The position numbers and the translations under genes were made by a program. A DNA stretch of 64,000 bases, taken from the NCBI GenBank assembly GCA_012959805.1, contig DUCN01000062.1:409-64408 (forward strand). Reading direction: 5' to 3'. Under the pieces are notes generated by a model, which was not told the DNA's origin, made no database searches, and saw only the letters and a program-made list of their open reading frames with translations. Shown here piece after piece: positions 8,342 to 17,460 of this stretch; the first letter of the stretch is position 1; each line of letters opens with the position of its first letter. This stretch comes from Myxococcales bacterium. Its GTDB lineage: Bacteria; Myxococcota_A; UBA9160; UBA4427.

Positions 8342-10249
8342 TTAGGGGCCGATCTCGAGCAGCCATACCTCGCTGTCCTCGAAGCGTCTCCGGATTCGTG
8401 ACGTTCCGAGCTGCACGTTCCTTTTCCAGAGCATTCTGACATCGGGCTCACGCGCGAGTTCCTGCACAACCTCTTCCATGCGATCACCGCCCGGGAAGGG
8501 GCCCCAGTCCCGATTCTCGTAGAAGATGTAGCGGATGCCGCGGTCTCTGAGTTCCTCGCGCAAAGTAGCCGGATCCATACTTCTCCAGTCGATCGAGCCG
8601 GCAAGGAAGGGATCTGCCCGGATGTAGTCGCGATCGAGGTAATAGGTGTGCCCGCTCATCACGATTACGAGGAGCTCGGCATCCGCGGGAAGATTTTCGT
8701 TGACCCAGCGATACTCACTCCAGAACCAGGTGAAGCGGTGATAGGCTTCCTCGTTCCCGTCCACCTGGTATCGGAGGGCGTCCGCCGAGTAGGCGACCGT
8801 GATTCCGGCGCCATAGAGAGCGCAGACGGCAATGATGAGTGCGGCCCCCCGGCGTGGCCAGCGCCCCTGCAGCGATTCGACTCCCATTGCGGCCAGCACC
8901 AGCAGGGCGGGTAGGAAAAAATTGACGAAGCGCGGATAGAGTGCAGGTTGAGCGACCCACCAAAGAACAAAAATCGAGCCGACTCCGTAGGCCAGATAAA
9001 GACCGTCCTGGCCGACACGGGCTCGGCGCCCGGCGATCCAGAGTCCTAGCGGCATCAGCAGCCACAGGCCCGGAAGCCCCTGCGGACTTAATACGACGCC
9101 CTTTATGCCGTTCAGTGTCGTCGCGAGATCGTGCTTGCCAGCCAATGCACTGCTGTAGGCGGTGCTCACTTCGTAGAGATAGTCTTTTTCAGCCCCGAAG
9201 AGATCCTGATAGAGCGGCCACGTCGGTACGCCGGTGTTGAGCGCGTTGCGCACCAAAAAGGGGGACGACATCAGTACGGCGAGGAGACCGAGGCAGGCGA
9301 CTGTAGAGATCGTCCTCAGGCTGATTTTGCGCCCGAGTGCGACCCAGGTCAGCCAGAGATACCAGACTCCGAAGATCACGCTCTGGTATTTGACGCCGAG
9401 GGAGAAGCCAAGAGCGAGGTAGGCGAGTACGAGGAAGCTCAGTCGAGGTTCGCGCTGAAAGCGATGAAGGAATAGCAGGCCCGCGAAAAGGCTCAACGTT
9501 ACGGTCACGTCATTGAGAACCCGCGTCGACGCGACGAGCATGCTTGGAGTGAGGACGAGGGCGAGAACGACTAACAAGGGTCGTGCCAGTCCGGCAAGCC
9601 GACCTAATGCATACACCACCGGAAGCAATGCGCAGAAGAGAAAAAAATTGAGCATCTTGACGCCGATTCCACCTGCCAGGAAGTAGACGGGAAAGGCAAA
9701 GTAGGAGAAGAGCAGCGGGAAGTTGTAGTGGTAATAAGGGCGATAGACGAAGGAACCGCTGCGTGCCAGATCTTTCAGCTGCGCCAAGTGGTAGCGCATA
9801 GCATCGGCGCCTCGAGGGGGAGCCCATGCATTCGCAAGGTAGAAAACCAGACACACGGCACAGAGGGCAAGGGTGAGCCGATCCCAATGATCGAGAGAAC
9901 GCCACCAGCTCGAAACGGTCTGGCGGATTGTGCTGTCGCAGCTTGCCGATATGAGCGAACGCCACCCGAGGGCTCCCGGAATGGCCAAGGCCACGAGGGC
10001 TGAGACTACGCCCTGCGTGGTGAGCAGCGCGAAACGAGAGAGCCCGAGAAACAAAAAGGCGATGATCGTGACGCCGAGTACCCCGGCGCTGAGAAGTGCG
10101 TAGCCGCGGTGGCTACTCCGGGTGCGGAGAAAGAATCCTCCCAATCCAATTGCCAGAAGCAGATGAATCAATGCAATGAAAAACGGCATGGCACCCCATG
10201 ATCGGGTCACATCGTGCGCGTGACTTGCAGCGGCTACGAGTGTAGACAA
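8342..10249 (-). CDS. GT-C-like multi-pass membrane protein (putative glycosyltransferase)
   Basis: A 635-residue protein with about ten to twelve hydrophobic segments in the N-terminal 480 residues and a hydrophilic C-terminal tail of about 130 residues that ends in a compact periplasmic-type domain. After the fourth helix, a loop with WAPPRGADAMRYHLAQL carries the acidic residue expected in the first periplasmic loop of GT-C enzymes (GT39/ArnT-like), which use polyprenyl-phosphate sugars. It is convergent with the methyltransferase pair and divergent from the GT2 gene at 10304, whose product resembles enzymes that make polyprenyl-phosphate sugars; the two could be donor maker and user. The second methionine (10189, MPFFIAL) is a likely alternative start. 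Confidence 0.65.
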   Translation of the reverse strand: MSTLVAAASHAHDVTRSWGAMPFFIALIHLLLAIGLGGFFLRTRSSHRGYALLSAGVLGVTIIAFLFLGLSRFALLTTQGVVSALVALAIPGALGWRSLISASCDSTIRQTVSSWWRSLDHWDRLTLALCAVCLVFYLANAWAPPRGADAMRYHLAQLKDLARSGSFVYRPYYHYNFPLLFSYFAFPVYFLAGGIGVKMLNFFLFCALLPVVYALGRLAGLARPLLVVLALVLTPSMLVASTRVLNDVTVTLSLFAGLLFLHRFQREPRLSFLVLAYLALGFSLGVKYQSVIFGVWYLWLTWVALGRKISLRTISTVACLGLLAVLMSSPFLVRNALNTGVPTWPLYQDLFGAEKDYLYEVSTAYSSALAGKHDLATTLNGIKGVVLSPQGLPGLWLLMPLGLWIAGRRARVGQDGLYLAYGVGSIFVLWWVAQPALYPRFVNFFLPALLVLAAMGVESLQGRWPRRGAALIIAVCALYGAGITVAYSADALRYQVDGNEEAYHRFTWFWSEYRWVNENLPADAELLVIVMSGHTYYLDRDYIRADPFLAGSIDWRSMDPATLREELRDRGIRYIFYENRDWGPFPGGDRMEEVVQELAREPDVRMLWKRNVQLGTSRIRRRFEDSEVWLLEIGP

Positions 10250-10303
10250 TAATCTCAGTCGCCGTTGCGATCGACATGAAAACTGTATCGCAGAAGGATT
10301 CGT

Positions 10304-11008
10304 GTGCCCGAGATCTCAGTTGTGATTCCCTGTTATAACGAGCACGAAACCATCAGGGAGTGCATCGATGCAGTGATGAAAGCTGGAATCGATGGTCTCG
10401 AAATCATCGTCATAGACGACTGCTCCAGCGATGGCACCCGTGAGATTCTCCAGCAGGAAATCGAGCCATTGGTCAGCCGCGTCCTTTATCACGAGAAAAA
10501 CCGTGGCAAGGGCGCTGCGCTGCGAACGGGGTTCGCGGCTGCGACAGGAGACATGGTCATCGTTCAAGACGCCGACCTCGAATACGATCCGAGGGAAATT
10601 CTGCGTTTGATCGAGCCGATCGCCAACGGGAGAGCTGATGTCGTCTACGGATCTCGCTTCAGAGGGGGATCGTCGACACGCGTCCTCTATTATTGGCATT
10701 CTGTCGGAAATCGATTCCTGACGATGCTCTCGAATATGCTTACGAACATCAATCTCACCGACATGGAGACTTGTTACAAGCTCTTCAAACGTGAGGTGCT
10801 GGAGCAGATCGAAATCGAAGAAGATCGTTTCGGCGTCGAGCCGGAGATTACAGCCAAGGTCGCAAGATTGGGCTGTCGGATCCACGAGGTCGGAATCTCC
10901 TACTCGGGCCGCACCTACGAAGAAGGCAAGAAAATCGGCTGGAAAGACGGTGTGAGGGCAATCGTCTGTATTCTCAAATACAACCTTTTCCGCAGATCGT
11001 CCCGTTGA
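10304..11008 (+). CDS. GT2-family glycosyltransferase, DPM1-like
   Basis: A 234-residue inverting GT-A enzyme of the dolichol/polyprenol-phosphate mannosyltransferase type. It opens PEISVVIPCYNE, has the nucleotide-binding IVIDDCSSDGT and the metal-binding acidic cluster VQDADLEYDP, then VVYGSRFRGG. There is no C-terminal membrane segment, as in soluble DPM1-like proteins. The likely reaction is transfer of a sugar from an NDP-sugar to undecaprenyl phosphate, supplying a GT-C transferase such as the divergent neighbour. The start is GTG at 10304; no methionine lies further upstream in frame. Confidence 0.83.
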   Translation: MPEISVVIPCYNEHETIRECIDAVMKAGIDGLEIIVIDDCSSDGTREILQQEIEPLVSRVLYHEKNRGKGAALRTGFAAATGDMVIVQDADLEYDPREILRLIEPIANGRADVVYGSRFRGGSSTRVLYYWHSVGNRFLTMLSNMLTNINLTDMETCYKLFKREVLEQIEIEEDRFGVEPEITAKVARLGCRIHEVGISYSGRTYEEGKKIGWKDGVRAIVCILKYNLFRRSSR

Positions 11009-11181
11009 GTGATTTTCATTGCGGCCATCCAGTGCCGGGGTGATTTAGGCCGAATTGCGACGCTCTATTTACGTATAACGTAGAAGTGGATTTTGTTAGT
11101 CCGGTCGAACTCATCGACCCATCGAACTCGTCTCTTAGAATACGGCGATCGCGAAACGAGAGTAATCCTGCCTCGCGCTCG

Positions 11182-12411
11182 CTAGTGAAGATGAGATTGG
11201 AAGCTCGAGGCTGCTACCACTCGTCTTGAGCGTCCCATCTTGCGCGCACTCTTCTCTGCCATGACCCGCTCCTCGACCACTACAGATCTGAAGAGATTGA
11301 GGGTCTTTTGGGCGGTGCGATCCCAAGTGAACTTCTTGATGCGTTCGCGCCCCCGCTTGACGAGCATTTCGGCGACATCAAACTTGAACAAGACGGCTTC
11401 CATGGCGGCTGCAAGAGAAGGGGGATGGAAGGGGTCGGCATAGAGGGCCGCGTCACCGGCGACTTCGCGGAAGACCGGGATATCCGCGGCCACGATCGGC
11501 AACTCTGCCGCCATTCCCTCGAGCATCGGGATGCCAAAGGTTTCTAGATGCGACGGAAACACAAAGAGCGACGCACCTTTATACCAACCCTGGATCTCAT
11601 CGTACGGAACTTCACCGATGATGTGAATCTGGTCTGCGAGTTTACCGGTCGCCTTGCGCGCCTCTTTCATGCGCGCGAGATAGTCGTCGTCTTGATTGTC
11701 ACCGACGATCACGAGGTCCGGTACGGCTGGATGGTTCGCCGCCATCAATGCATAGGCTTTGATCAACCGAACGTAGTTCTTGTATGAGTAGATTGAACTG
11801 ACCGAGAGGATATAGGGCCGTTGGTGGCCGGCGCTGGGTTCGCTCTTTGGCTGGTTCCAGCGAGCAACGTCGATGCCGTGAACGATCGGTACGCGCTTGT
11901 CTTCCGCCAAGCCAACTGCCTTCCCCATCCAGCTCGCCGAATCCTCGCTCACGAAGACCACACGTTTGGAGAGACGCGCGCTGATGCGGGCAATCACGTT
12001 CAGAGCACGCAGCCTGACGTGTTGTTTCCAGGGAAGTCGATAGCTTGCGCCCAGGTCGAAGACGTTGGGATTCTGGAATGCGGCCACCACCGGGCAGGGG
12101 GCGAAGAGCGGGGTCATTTCACTGGCAGAGAAATAGAGGTCAGCGCTCCATTCCGCGGCACGCTTCGCGGCCTCTAAGTAGGTGAATCGGAGGCGGTCGA
12201 GCAACCCCATTTCTCCCAGATACTCGATCTCGAGATTTGCCATCTCCGGCATTGCTGCCGCCACGCGTTTGTCACCGCAGAGGACTCGGAACGTGTCTCG
12301 CGGAGCCATTCGTGCCATTTCTGGAATCACATTGACGAGATGGGTGAACCCGCCACCACCTCGTATCATTGAGGCGTCTATGAAGTATCGACTTCCAGTG
12401 GCCTGACGCAT
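11182..12411 (-). CDS. GT4-family glycosyltransferase
   Basis: A 409-residue GT-B enzyme. ATG at 12411 is chosen because AAGGAGAA lies five to twelve bases upstream and the protein then opens RYFIDASMIRGGGGFTHL, with a glycine-rich loop. The donor domain holds YILSVSSIYSYKN, the HIIGEVPYDEIQGWYKGA block and the E-x7-E motif in LETFGIPMLEGMAAELP. The frame is open to 12549 but the added residues are low-quality. The gene stands alone between two long spacers. It probably adds one sugar of the surface glycan. Confidence 0.85.
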   Translation of the reverse strand: MRQATGSRYFIDASMIRGGGGFTHLVNVIPEMARMAPRDTFRVLCGDKRVAAAMPEMANLEIEYLGEMGLLDRLRFTYLEAAKRAAEWSADLYFSASEMTPLFAPCPVVAAFQNPNVFDLGASYRLPWKQHVRLRALNVIARISARLSKRVVFVSEDSASWMGKAVGLAEDKRVPIVHGIDVARWNQPKSEPSAGHQRPYILSVSSIYSYKNYVRLIKAYALMAANHPAVPDLVIVGDNQDDDYLARMKEARKATGKLADQIHIIGEVPYDEIQGWYKGASLFVFPSHLETFGIPMLEGMAAELPIVAADIPVFREVAGDAALYADPFHPPSLAAAMEAVLFKFDVAEMLVKRGRERIKKFTWDRTAQKTLNLFRSVVVEERVMAEKSARKMGRSRRVVAASSFQSHLH

Positions 12412-13005
12412 CCGTTCTCCTTGACTAGGGAGTGGGTGCGATGGGGTTCTTCGTGGCAGAAAAAACGAGATTTTTCTGGACCCCTTTCGCAGCTCAGAGC
12501 GATTTTTCGTAGAATCCCGCCGTAGGGAGGGCAGGCCTGATGCAGGCACGGCTCATTTCGCGCCCTCGAGGCGCCCTGTCCGGCCAGACAGGGGCGGCAA
12601 ACAGGTCCCCCCCGCAGGGCTCGAGGCGATTCAATTCGATGTCTAGTCCGATCTTCAAGCTCCCCGGGAGGATCCGGGCGATGGATCGACCAGGGAACGA
12701 TCATGAATCGTCGCCCGACCGAGGGAGACGGGTGGAGGGCAACCCTCGTCAGCCGTGAAGTTTCCGACGCCCCTGACCGCTGTTGTGTCTTTGGGCTCAC
12801 GTCGGCGAATGAGAGTCTCGGACGTCTAGTTGGGTGCAGTTGGGTGTGGTTGCCGAAGTGATCGATGCAGCGTTTCGGGTCCCGAACAGCAGCCGACTAG
12901 TGGTGTGTGAAAGGTCTCGCGCAGTCATCGGCTTGGGCTATCCCTTCCGGCAGCGATCTTTGATCGCGATCTCAATCTGATTCTATTAGGGAGACCCGTC
13001 TGTAA
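12412..13005. other. Long GC-rich divergent spacer with hairpins
   Basis: About 590 bases between two divergent GT4 genes. No protein-like frame was found. A strong hairpin lies at 12572-12596 (nine-base arms with a one-base bulge, loop CGGCCA). The block CTCGAGGCG occurs twice, near 12565 and 12620. A ten-base unit AGTTGGGTGY occurs twice in tandem at 12828-12847. It could carry two promoters and a structured leader, but I recognise no known RNA family: there is no RNase P, SRP or tmRNA signature. Confidence 0.4.
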
Positions 13006-14190
13006 ATGAGAATCGCAATGCTCCTCTCCGAGCCGTGGCAGACGAACGGCGTTTGTCGCGTCGTCGAATCCTGGGCGCGCATTCTGACAGACGCCGAACA
13101 TGATGTGACTCTGGTTTGCGAAGAACGGGGCGCGGATCCGGAACTTCCTGGCTGCCGTGTGGCCACCTATCGCGTTGCGGAAACCAAGAACCGACTGGAC
13201 CGATGGAAGGGCCGTCGAGAGGCGCTGACCCGATCGATCCTCGCCCTCGAATCGGAAGCGCCCTTCGACGTTTATCTGTCCCACGATTGGCTTCCGACAA
13301 CCTGCGTGCGCCGCGCTCTGCCAAACGCCCGGCTGGCCCAGACCATCCACTCTCCCTTGGTGGACGAGAATCATCTCAATAACTGGCAGTATGCGCCAAG
13401 CATGCGCCATCGGGCCCTATACCCGGCGACTCTGGCCATGTCCTGGAGCTTGGAGAGTCAAGGGCTGCGTGCCCTCGACCGGGCGCATACTTTGAGCGAA
13501 TACACCTGGCAGCGTCTGGGTATGCGTCACTCGCGCCTTTGTAGAGACACGCCCCGGGACCGGATTCCCGGCACCTTTGACGACCGGCGCTTTGTGCCCG
13601 CGCAGGATAGGGGTCAGGTTCGTCGAGACCTGGGACTTCCGATTGAAGCAAAGATTCTATGGACGGTGCGCCGCTTGGTGCCGCGTAACGGTGTCGACCG
13701 CATAGCAGAGTGTGCGCGGCGGTTGCGCGACCGAAATGAAACCATTCTGTTTCAGATTGGCGGAACGGGCCCTGAAAAGGATCGCATCCAGGCAGAGATC
13801 GACCGTCTCGGTGTCGGTGACATGGTGCGCCTCGTCGGCTTCGTCAGCGAGGAGACCCTGCCCGCTTGGTACCAGGCCGCCGATGTCTTTCTGCTCCCGA
13901 CGCGGGCGCTCGAATGCTTTGGCCTCCCGGTGATCGAAGCCATGGCATGCGGCTGTGTTCCCCTGATCGTGCCCGATGGAGGCCCGCCCGAACTCGTGCG
14001 CGACCCGCGTTTGGTTGCCAGCACCAACACAGACACGGCCTTCGTCGACCTCGTCGAGCGGGTGGTTTCGAGCGATTTCCCCTTGAACGGAGAGCGCTTC
14101 ACGGACGAAGCACACCGGCTCTACTCTGAGTCGGCGATCGCTCCCGCCGTGCTCGAGTTCGTCGAACGTTTGAATCGGGTACGCCGCTAG
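13006..14190 (+). CDS. GT4-family glycosyltransferase
   Basis: A 394-residue GT-B enzyme. The N-terminal half has MRIAMLLSEPWQTNGVCRVV, and the C-terminal half has ILWTVRRLVPRNGVDRI (strand and basic residue that bind donor phosphates), VRLVGFVSEETLPAWYQAAD and the E-x7-E motif in LECFGLPVIEAMACG. The ATG follows an AGGGAG-type site at about 12990. It converges on the CgeB-like gene, and the two stop codons overlap in the palindrome CTAG at 14187-14190. It most likely acts in the same surface-glycan pathway; donor and linkage are unknown. Confidence 0.87.
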   Translation: MRIAMLLSEPWQTNGVCRVVESWARILTDAEHDVTLVCEERGADPELPGCRVATYRVAETKNRLDRWKGRREALTRSILALESEAPFDVYLSHDWLPTTCVRRALPNARLAQTIHSPLVDENHLNNWQYAPSMRHRALYPATLAMSWSLESQGLRALDRAHTLSEYTWQRLGMRHSRLCRDTPRDRIPGTFDDRRFVPAQDRGQVRRDLGLPIEAKILWTVRRLVPRNGVDRIAECARRLRDRNETILFQIGGTGPEKDRIQAEIDRLGVGDMVRLVGFVSEETLPAWYQAADVFLLPTRALECFGLPVIEAMACGCVPLIVPDGGPPELVRDPRLVASTNTDTAFVDLVERVVSSDFPLNGERFTDEAHRLYSESAIAPAVLEFVERLNRVRR

Positions 14191-15245
14191 GCCACCCTCG
14201 CGCTAACCCGTCTCTTGGTACGCACGTACTCGAGGACGCGGGCGAGACGATCCTTGTTGCCGTAGCCGTCGCGATGGCAGCGCTCAAGGCCGCCCATGGC
14301 GATCCGCTCACGTTCATCTGGATGAGCCATATAGAATTGGCATTTTTCCAGGAGCTCATCGAATCCCTCGAAGAACTCAGCCTCCTGGCCTTCTTCGAAG
14401 AGCGCCTGATGCTCAGGGGTCCGTTCGGCCAGAAGGAAGCCACCGCAAGCTGGAATCTCGATGCTCCGTGTCGTCTGGAGATCGCGCGCTTGTTTGCGTA
14501 GAAAGCCCAAGTTGATGCCGGTCGCATTGACGGCCTTGGGATAGTCTTCGTCTTCCAGGTATTCATCGAAAACCGTGAGATCGTGGTGGCTATTTCGAAG
14601 GCGATTCCACGCTGGGCCCCGGACGACTACGGGTACTCCGGCACGGGCCAACTCAAGCATCCTCTCGGCTCGATCTTCTTCAAAATACCCCACGAAGCCG
14701 ACCTCGCAGGCGAAGTGGTCACGGTCCACGGTGGAGAGTTCGAGGGGGCGATGTATTTCTGGACAGTAGGCATTGTCGATGAAGAGTACGTCGCGAGCAC
14801 CCCAGTTCCTGAGTTCTTCGACGTTGTAGGACTTCGTCGTAATGTGTAGATCGTACTCGGGGATCGACTGCGCATATCGGACCGCCTCGTTGTAGAGGAT
14901 GCGGCAGTCGTCGGGGCTATACGCAATCAGCGTCGTGTCGGGGGATTCTCTGCGGAAGGTCGCCAGCGTCTCCGGGAGAATTGAGAGGCTTTTGTCGATC
15001 CACAGAATGTCCCAATGGCGCGATCTCAACGCGGCCAGGATGGCCTTGTTCGTACCGAGAAGGTCTGGCGGCCGATGCAGGCGAGAACCTATTCGGTAGA
15101 GCTGGAAGCGCCAGCCGCTCGGAACCCCGGATTGGATCGGAGAGATTTCGTGTCCGAGCTGCTCCAATGCCTGTCTGCGTTGCAGAGCAGTTCCCGAATT
15201 CGCGGCGACGTAGAGGATTGACAGCTCCGGGCGATCGCTAGGCAC
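14187..15245 (-). CDS. CgeB-like glycosyltransferase
   Basis: A protein of the CgeB/DUF3880-plus-glycosyltransferase architecture, about 352 residues from GTG at 15245. This start has AAGGA six bases upstream and opens at SDRPELSILYVAANSG; the frame runs back to 15305. The central part has TLIAYSPDDCRILYNE, YDLHITTKSYNVEELRNWGA and the EVGFVGYFEEDRAERM block of this family. The C-terminal part (EIPACGGFLLAERTPEH .. LFEEGQEAEFF) is the diagnostic donor-side segment. CgeB proteins modify surface sugars in spore formers and many other bacteria. It converges on the upstream GT4 gene with overlapping stops. Confidence 0.78.
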   Translation of the reverse strand: MPSDRPELSILYVAANSGTALQRRQALEQLGHEISPIQSGVPSGWRFQLYRIGSRLHRPPDLLGTNKAILAALRSRHWDILWIDKSLSILPETLATFRRESPDTTLIAYSPDDCRILYNEAVRYAQSIPEYDLHITTKSYNVEELRNWGARDVLFIDNAYCPEIHRPLELSTVDRDHFACEVGFVGYFEEDRAERMLELARAGVPVVVRGPAWNRLRNSHHDLTVFDEYLEDEDYPKAVNATGINLGFLRKQARDLQTTRSIEIPACGGFLLAERTPEHQALFEEGQEAEFFEGFDELLEKCQFYMAHPDERERIAMGGLERCHRDGYGNKDRLARVLEYVRTKRRVSARVA

Positions 15246-15740
15246 TTGGCATCCTTTCTTGCGGTCGGAATGAGTTGACGCGTAGACCGTCAAAGTTGAT
15301 TTCAACAGCCAGCGATCCTGGCTTTGATAGGTCGCCAGACCTACGCATCCGTCAATGACCGTCCGTGGAGATTTGTTTCACCACTGCGAGAAGTCGTGTT
15401 CTTCGCAGTGGACTATTTCCCCCGGATGACCACCCTGCAGACGCAGGCTATCAAAAAAACGAAAGCCGCGAACAAGGGGCCTGGGGTTTACTGCGCGGAC
15501 CAAACACGATGGGTAGACGGGAATTTCTGGCTGGGGCGATCCGAAATACGGCTTGACGACGCTTTAACTGTGCCTGAGCTACACCGGAACAACGTCCGAA
15601 CGATACCGGCGAGTTCAAATCCATTTCGGTAGCGTCTCGTCGCTCCGTTCATCTTCCTGGCGATCCATCCGCCGAAGCAGGGTCTGGTCGGGCCATCGCA
15701 GATGAAGCGGCGAAACCCTGGGATACGGAGAAGAAGAAGC
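15246..15740. other. Divergent spacer with a hairpin
   Basis: Nearly 500 bases between the CgeB-like gene and apt. A nine-base stem CCACTGCGA/TCGCAGTGG lies at 15381-15411 with an AT-flanked loop, and could be a terminator or leader structure. A TTGACG box occurs near 15552 but has no convincing -10. No gene was recognised. Confidence 0.35.
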
Positions 15741-16295
15741 ATGTCGCTCGATTCGTTCATTCGCACGATTCCCGACCATCCAAAGCCCGGCATCCAGTTT
15801 CGCGATATCACGACACTTCTTCTCGATCCGGAAGGGCTGCGTCTCGCCGTCGATGGCATCGCGGACCGACATCGACACGATCGACACGATCGACACGACC
15901 GATCCGGTGGCCTTGGCCTCGTCGTCGGGATCGAAGCACGGGGATTCATCTTCGGGACTGCGATCGCGTATCAGCTGGGGCTGGGCTTCGTCCCGCTCCG
16001 CAAGCCCGGAAAATTGCCGGGGGAAACGATTGGGCGAGACTTCGATCTCGAGTATGGAAGTGACCGAATCGAACTGCATGTCGGGGCGATCGCGCCAGGG
16101 CAGAAGGTCCTTTTGGTCGACGATCTGATCGCGACCGGGGGAACCGCCGAGGCGGCGGTTCTCCTACTGAGAGAGGCGCAGGCTGAAATTGTGGAGTGCG
16201 CATTCGTGATCGCCTTGCCGGATCTCGGCGGGGTGAAGCGTCTCGAGCAGCTTGACTGCAAGGTGCATAGCCTCTGCGAGTTCGCAGGCGATTGA
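15741..16295 (+). CDS. apt: Adenine phosphoribosyltransferase
   Basis: Makes AMP from adenine and PRPP. It has the family opening FIRTIPDHPKPGIQFRDITTLL, the substrate loop GIEARGFIFGTAIAYQLG, the lysine segment RKPGKLPGET, and the PRPP-binding motif VLLVDDLIATGGTAEAA. At 184 residues it is slightly long. The excess is an insert HRHDRHDRHDR at about residues 43-53, encoded by a nine-base tandem repeat (15872-15898) in a loop before strand LGLVVGIEARG. ATG 15741 has purine-rich GGAGAAGAAGAAG just upstream; the frame is open to 15702. It leads an apparent operon with mtnA, gmhB and gmhA. Adenine is the by-product of methylthioadenosine cleavage, which fits mtnA as neighbour. Confidence 0.92.
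   Translation: MSLDSFIRTIPDHPKPGIQFRDITTLLLDPEGLRLAVDGIADRHRHDRHDRHDRSGGLGLVVGIEARGFIFGTAIAYQLGLGFVPLRKPGKLPGETIGRDFDLEYGSDRIELHVGAIAPGQKVLLVDDLIATGGTAEAAVLLLREAQAEIVECAFVIALPDLGGVKRLEQLDCKVHSLCEFAGD
15872..15898 (+). repeat. Nine-base tandem repeat inside apt
   Basis: Three perfect copies of ATCGACACG in frame with apt, encoding repeated His-Asp-Arg. A change in copy number would add or remove whole tripeptides without a frameshift. Confidence 0.9.
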
Positions 16296-16302
16296 GTGGC
16301 CG

Positions 16303-17460
16303 ATGAGAATCGCGGGCCAGGATTACAGATCGATCTGGATTGACGACGCGACCGGCGATCTCCGGATCATCGACCAGACGGAATTGCCTCATCGTTTCGA
16401 AATCCGAACGCTCGCAGACGTGTCTTCGGCAGCGGAAGCCATCCGAACGATGCGCGTCCGCGGGGCGCCCCTGATCGGCGCGACCGCCGCTCATGGCATG
16501 GCGCTAGCACTGGCACGAGACGCAAGCGACGAATCTCTCTCTTGTGTACGGGAGGAGTTGATCGCAACGCGCCCCACCGCGATCAATCTTCGTTGGGCCA
16601 TCGACCGCGTCACGGAAGTGGTTTCGGGTATTCCGGTCGGCGAACGCGCCGAGGCCGCGCGAAACGAAGCGATCGAGATCTGCGATGAAGACGTTGCATG
16701 CTGCGAGGCGATCGGGAACCACGGACTCGCGATTCTCGAGGGCCTTGCCGAGTCGAAGGCCGGAGGGCCGATTCAGATTCTGACCCATTGCAACGCGGGC
16801 TGGCTTGCGACCGTTGATTGGGGAACCGCACTCGCCCCCATCTACAAGGCCCACGCGGCGGGACTCGGCCTGCATATATGGGTCGATGAGACACGTCCAC
16901 GAAACCAGGGATCGAGGCTCACGGCCTTTGAATTGCGTGAGCAGGGCATTCCGCATACGGTGATCGTCGATAACGCCGGTGGTCATCTGATGCAGCGAGG
17001 CCTCGTCGATGCAGTCTTCGTCGGCAGCGATCGAACGACCGCGTCCGGCGATGTCTGTAACAAGATCGGAACCTACTTGAAAGCGCTCTCCGCGGATGCG
17101 AACGATGTGCCTTTCTATGTCGCTCTTCCGCTCTCGTCCATCGATTGGTCGATCGAGAATGGACTCGAGGATATTCCGATCGAAGAGCGTTCGCCGAGTG
17201 AGGTTCGAGAACTCACGGGATTGGATGACGCGGGTCAGGTGGCGCGCGTGTCTCTCTTTCCCGAGGCGAGTGGGGCGGCGAATCCAGCCTTTGATGTCAC
17301 GCCCGCACGCTATGTGACGGGGCTGCTGACCGAATATGGACTTTGTGGCGCCGATCGCGAGAGTCTAACCAAGTTGCGATTTAAGCAGACCCATCAGCAC
17401 TCGATCCGAAACCCTTCTCAGCGCCGCCTTCACCCACGCCCCGAAGATTCAAATGTCTGA
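16303..17460 (+). CDS. mtnA: S-methyl-5-thioribose-1-phosphate isomerase
   Basis: Converts methylthioribose-1-phosphate to methylthioribulose-1-phosphate in methionine salvage. Diagnostic segments are TMRVRGAPLIGATAAHGMAL, the catalytic cysteine in ILTHCNAGWLATVDWGTA, the catalytic aspartate in VGSDRTTASGDVCNKIGTY, and VPFYVALPLSSIDWS. It is 385 residues from ATG 16303, seven bases after the apt stop. A C-terminal tail of about 30 residues beyond the usual end is polar and probably disordered. It overlaps gmhB by one base (TGATG), so translation is coupled. The eIF2B-alpha-like fold is shared with ribose-1,5-bisphosphate isomerase, but the cysteine and aspartate motifs favour MtnA. Confidence 0.93.
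   Translation: MRIAGQDYRSIWIDDATGDLRIIDQTELPHRFEIRTLADVSSAAEAIRTMRVRGAPLIGATAAHGMALALARDASDESLSCVREELIATRPTAINLRWAIDRVTEVVSGIPVGERAEAARNEAIEICDEDVACCEAIGNHGLAILEGLAESKAGGPIQILTHCNAGWLATVDWGTALAPIYKAHAAGLGLHIWVDETRPRNQGSRLTAFELREQGIPHTVIVDNAGGHLMQRGLVDAVFVGSDRTTASGDVCNKIGTYLKALSADANDVPFYVALPLSSIDWSIENGLEDIPIEERSPSEVRELTGLDDAGQVARVSLFPEASGAANPAFDVTPARYVTGLLTEYGLCGADRESLTKLRFKQTHQHSIRNPSQRRLHPRPEDSNV

Noticed and set aside
12412-13005. RNase P RNA, SRP RNA or tmRNA in the long structured spacer
   Set aside because: The conserved signature segments of these RNAs are absent; only generic hairpins are seen.
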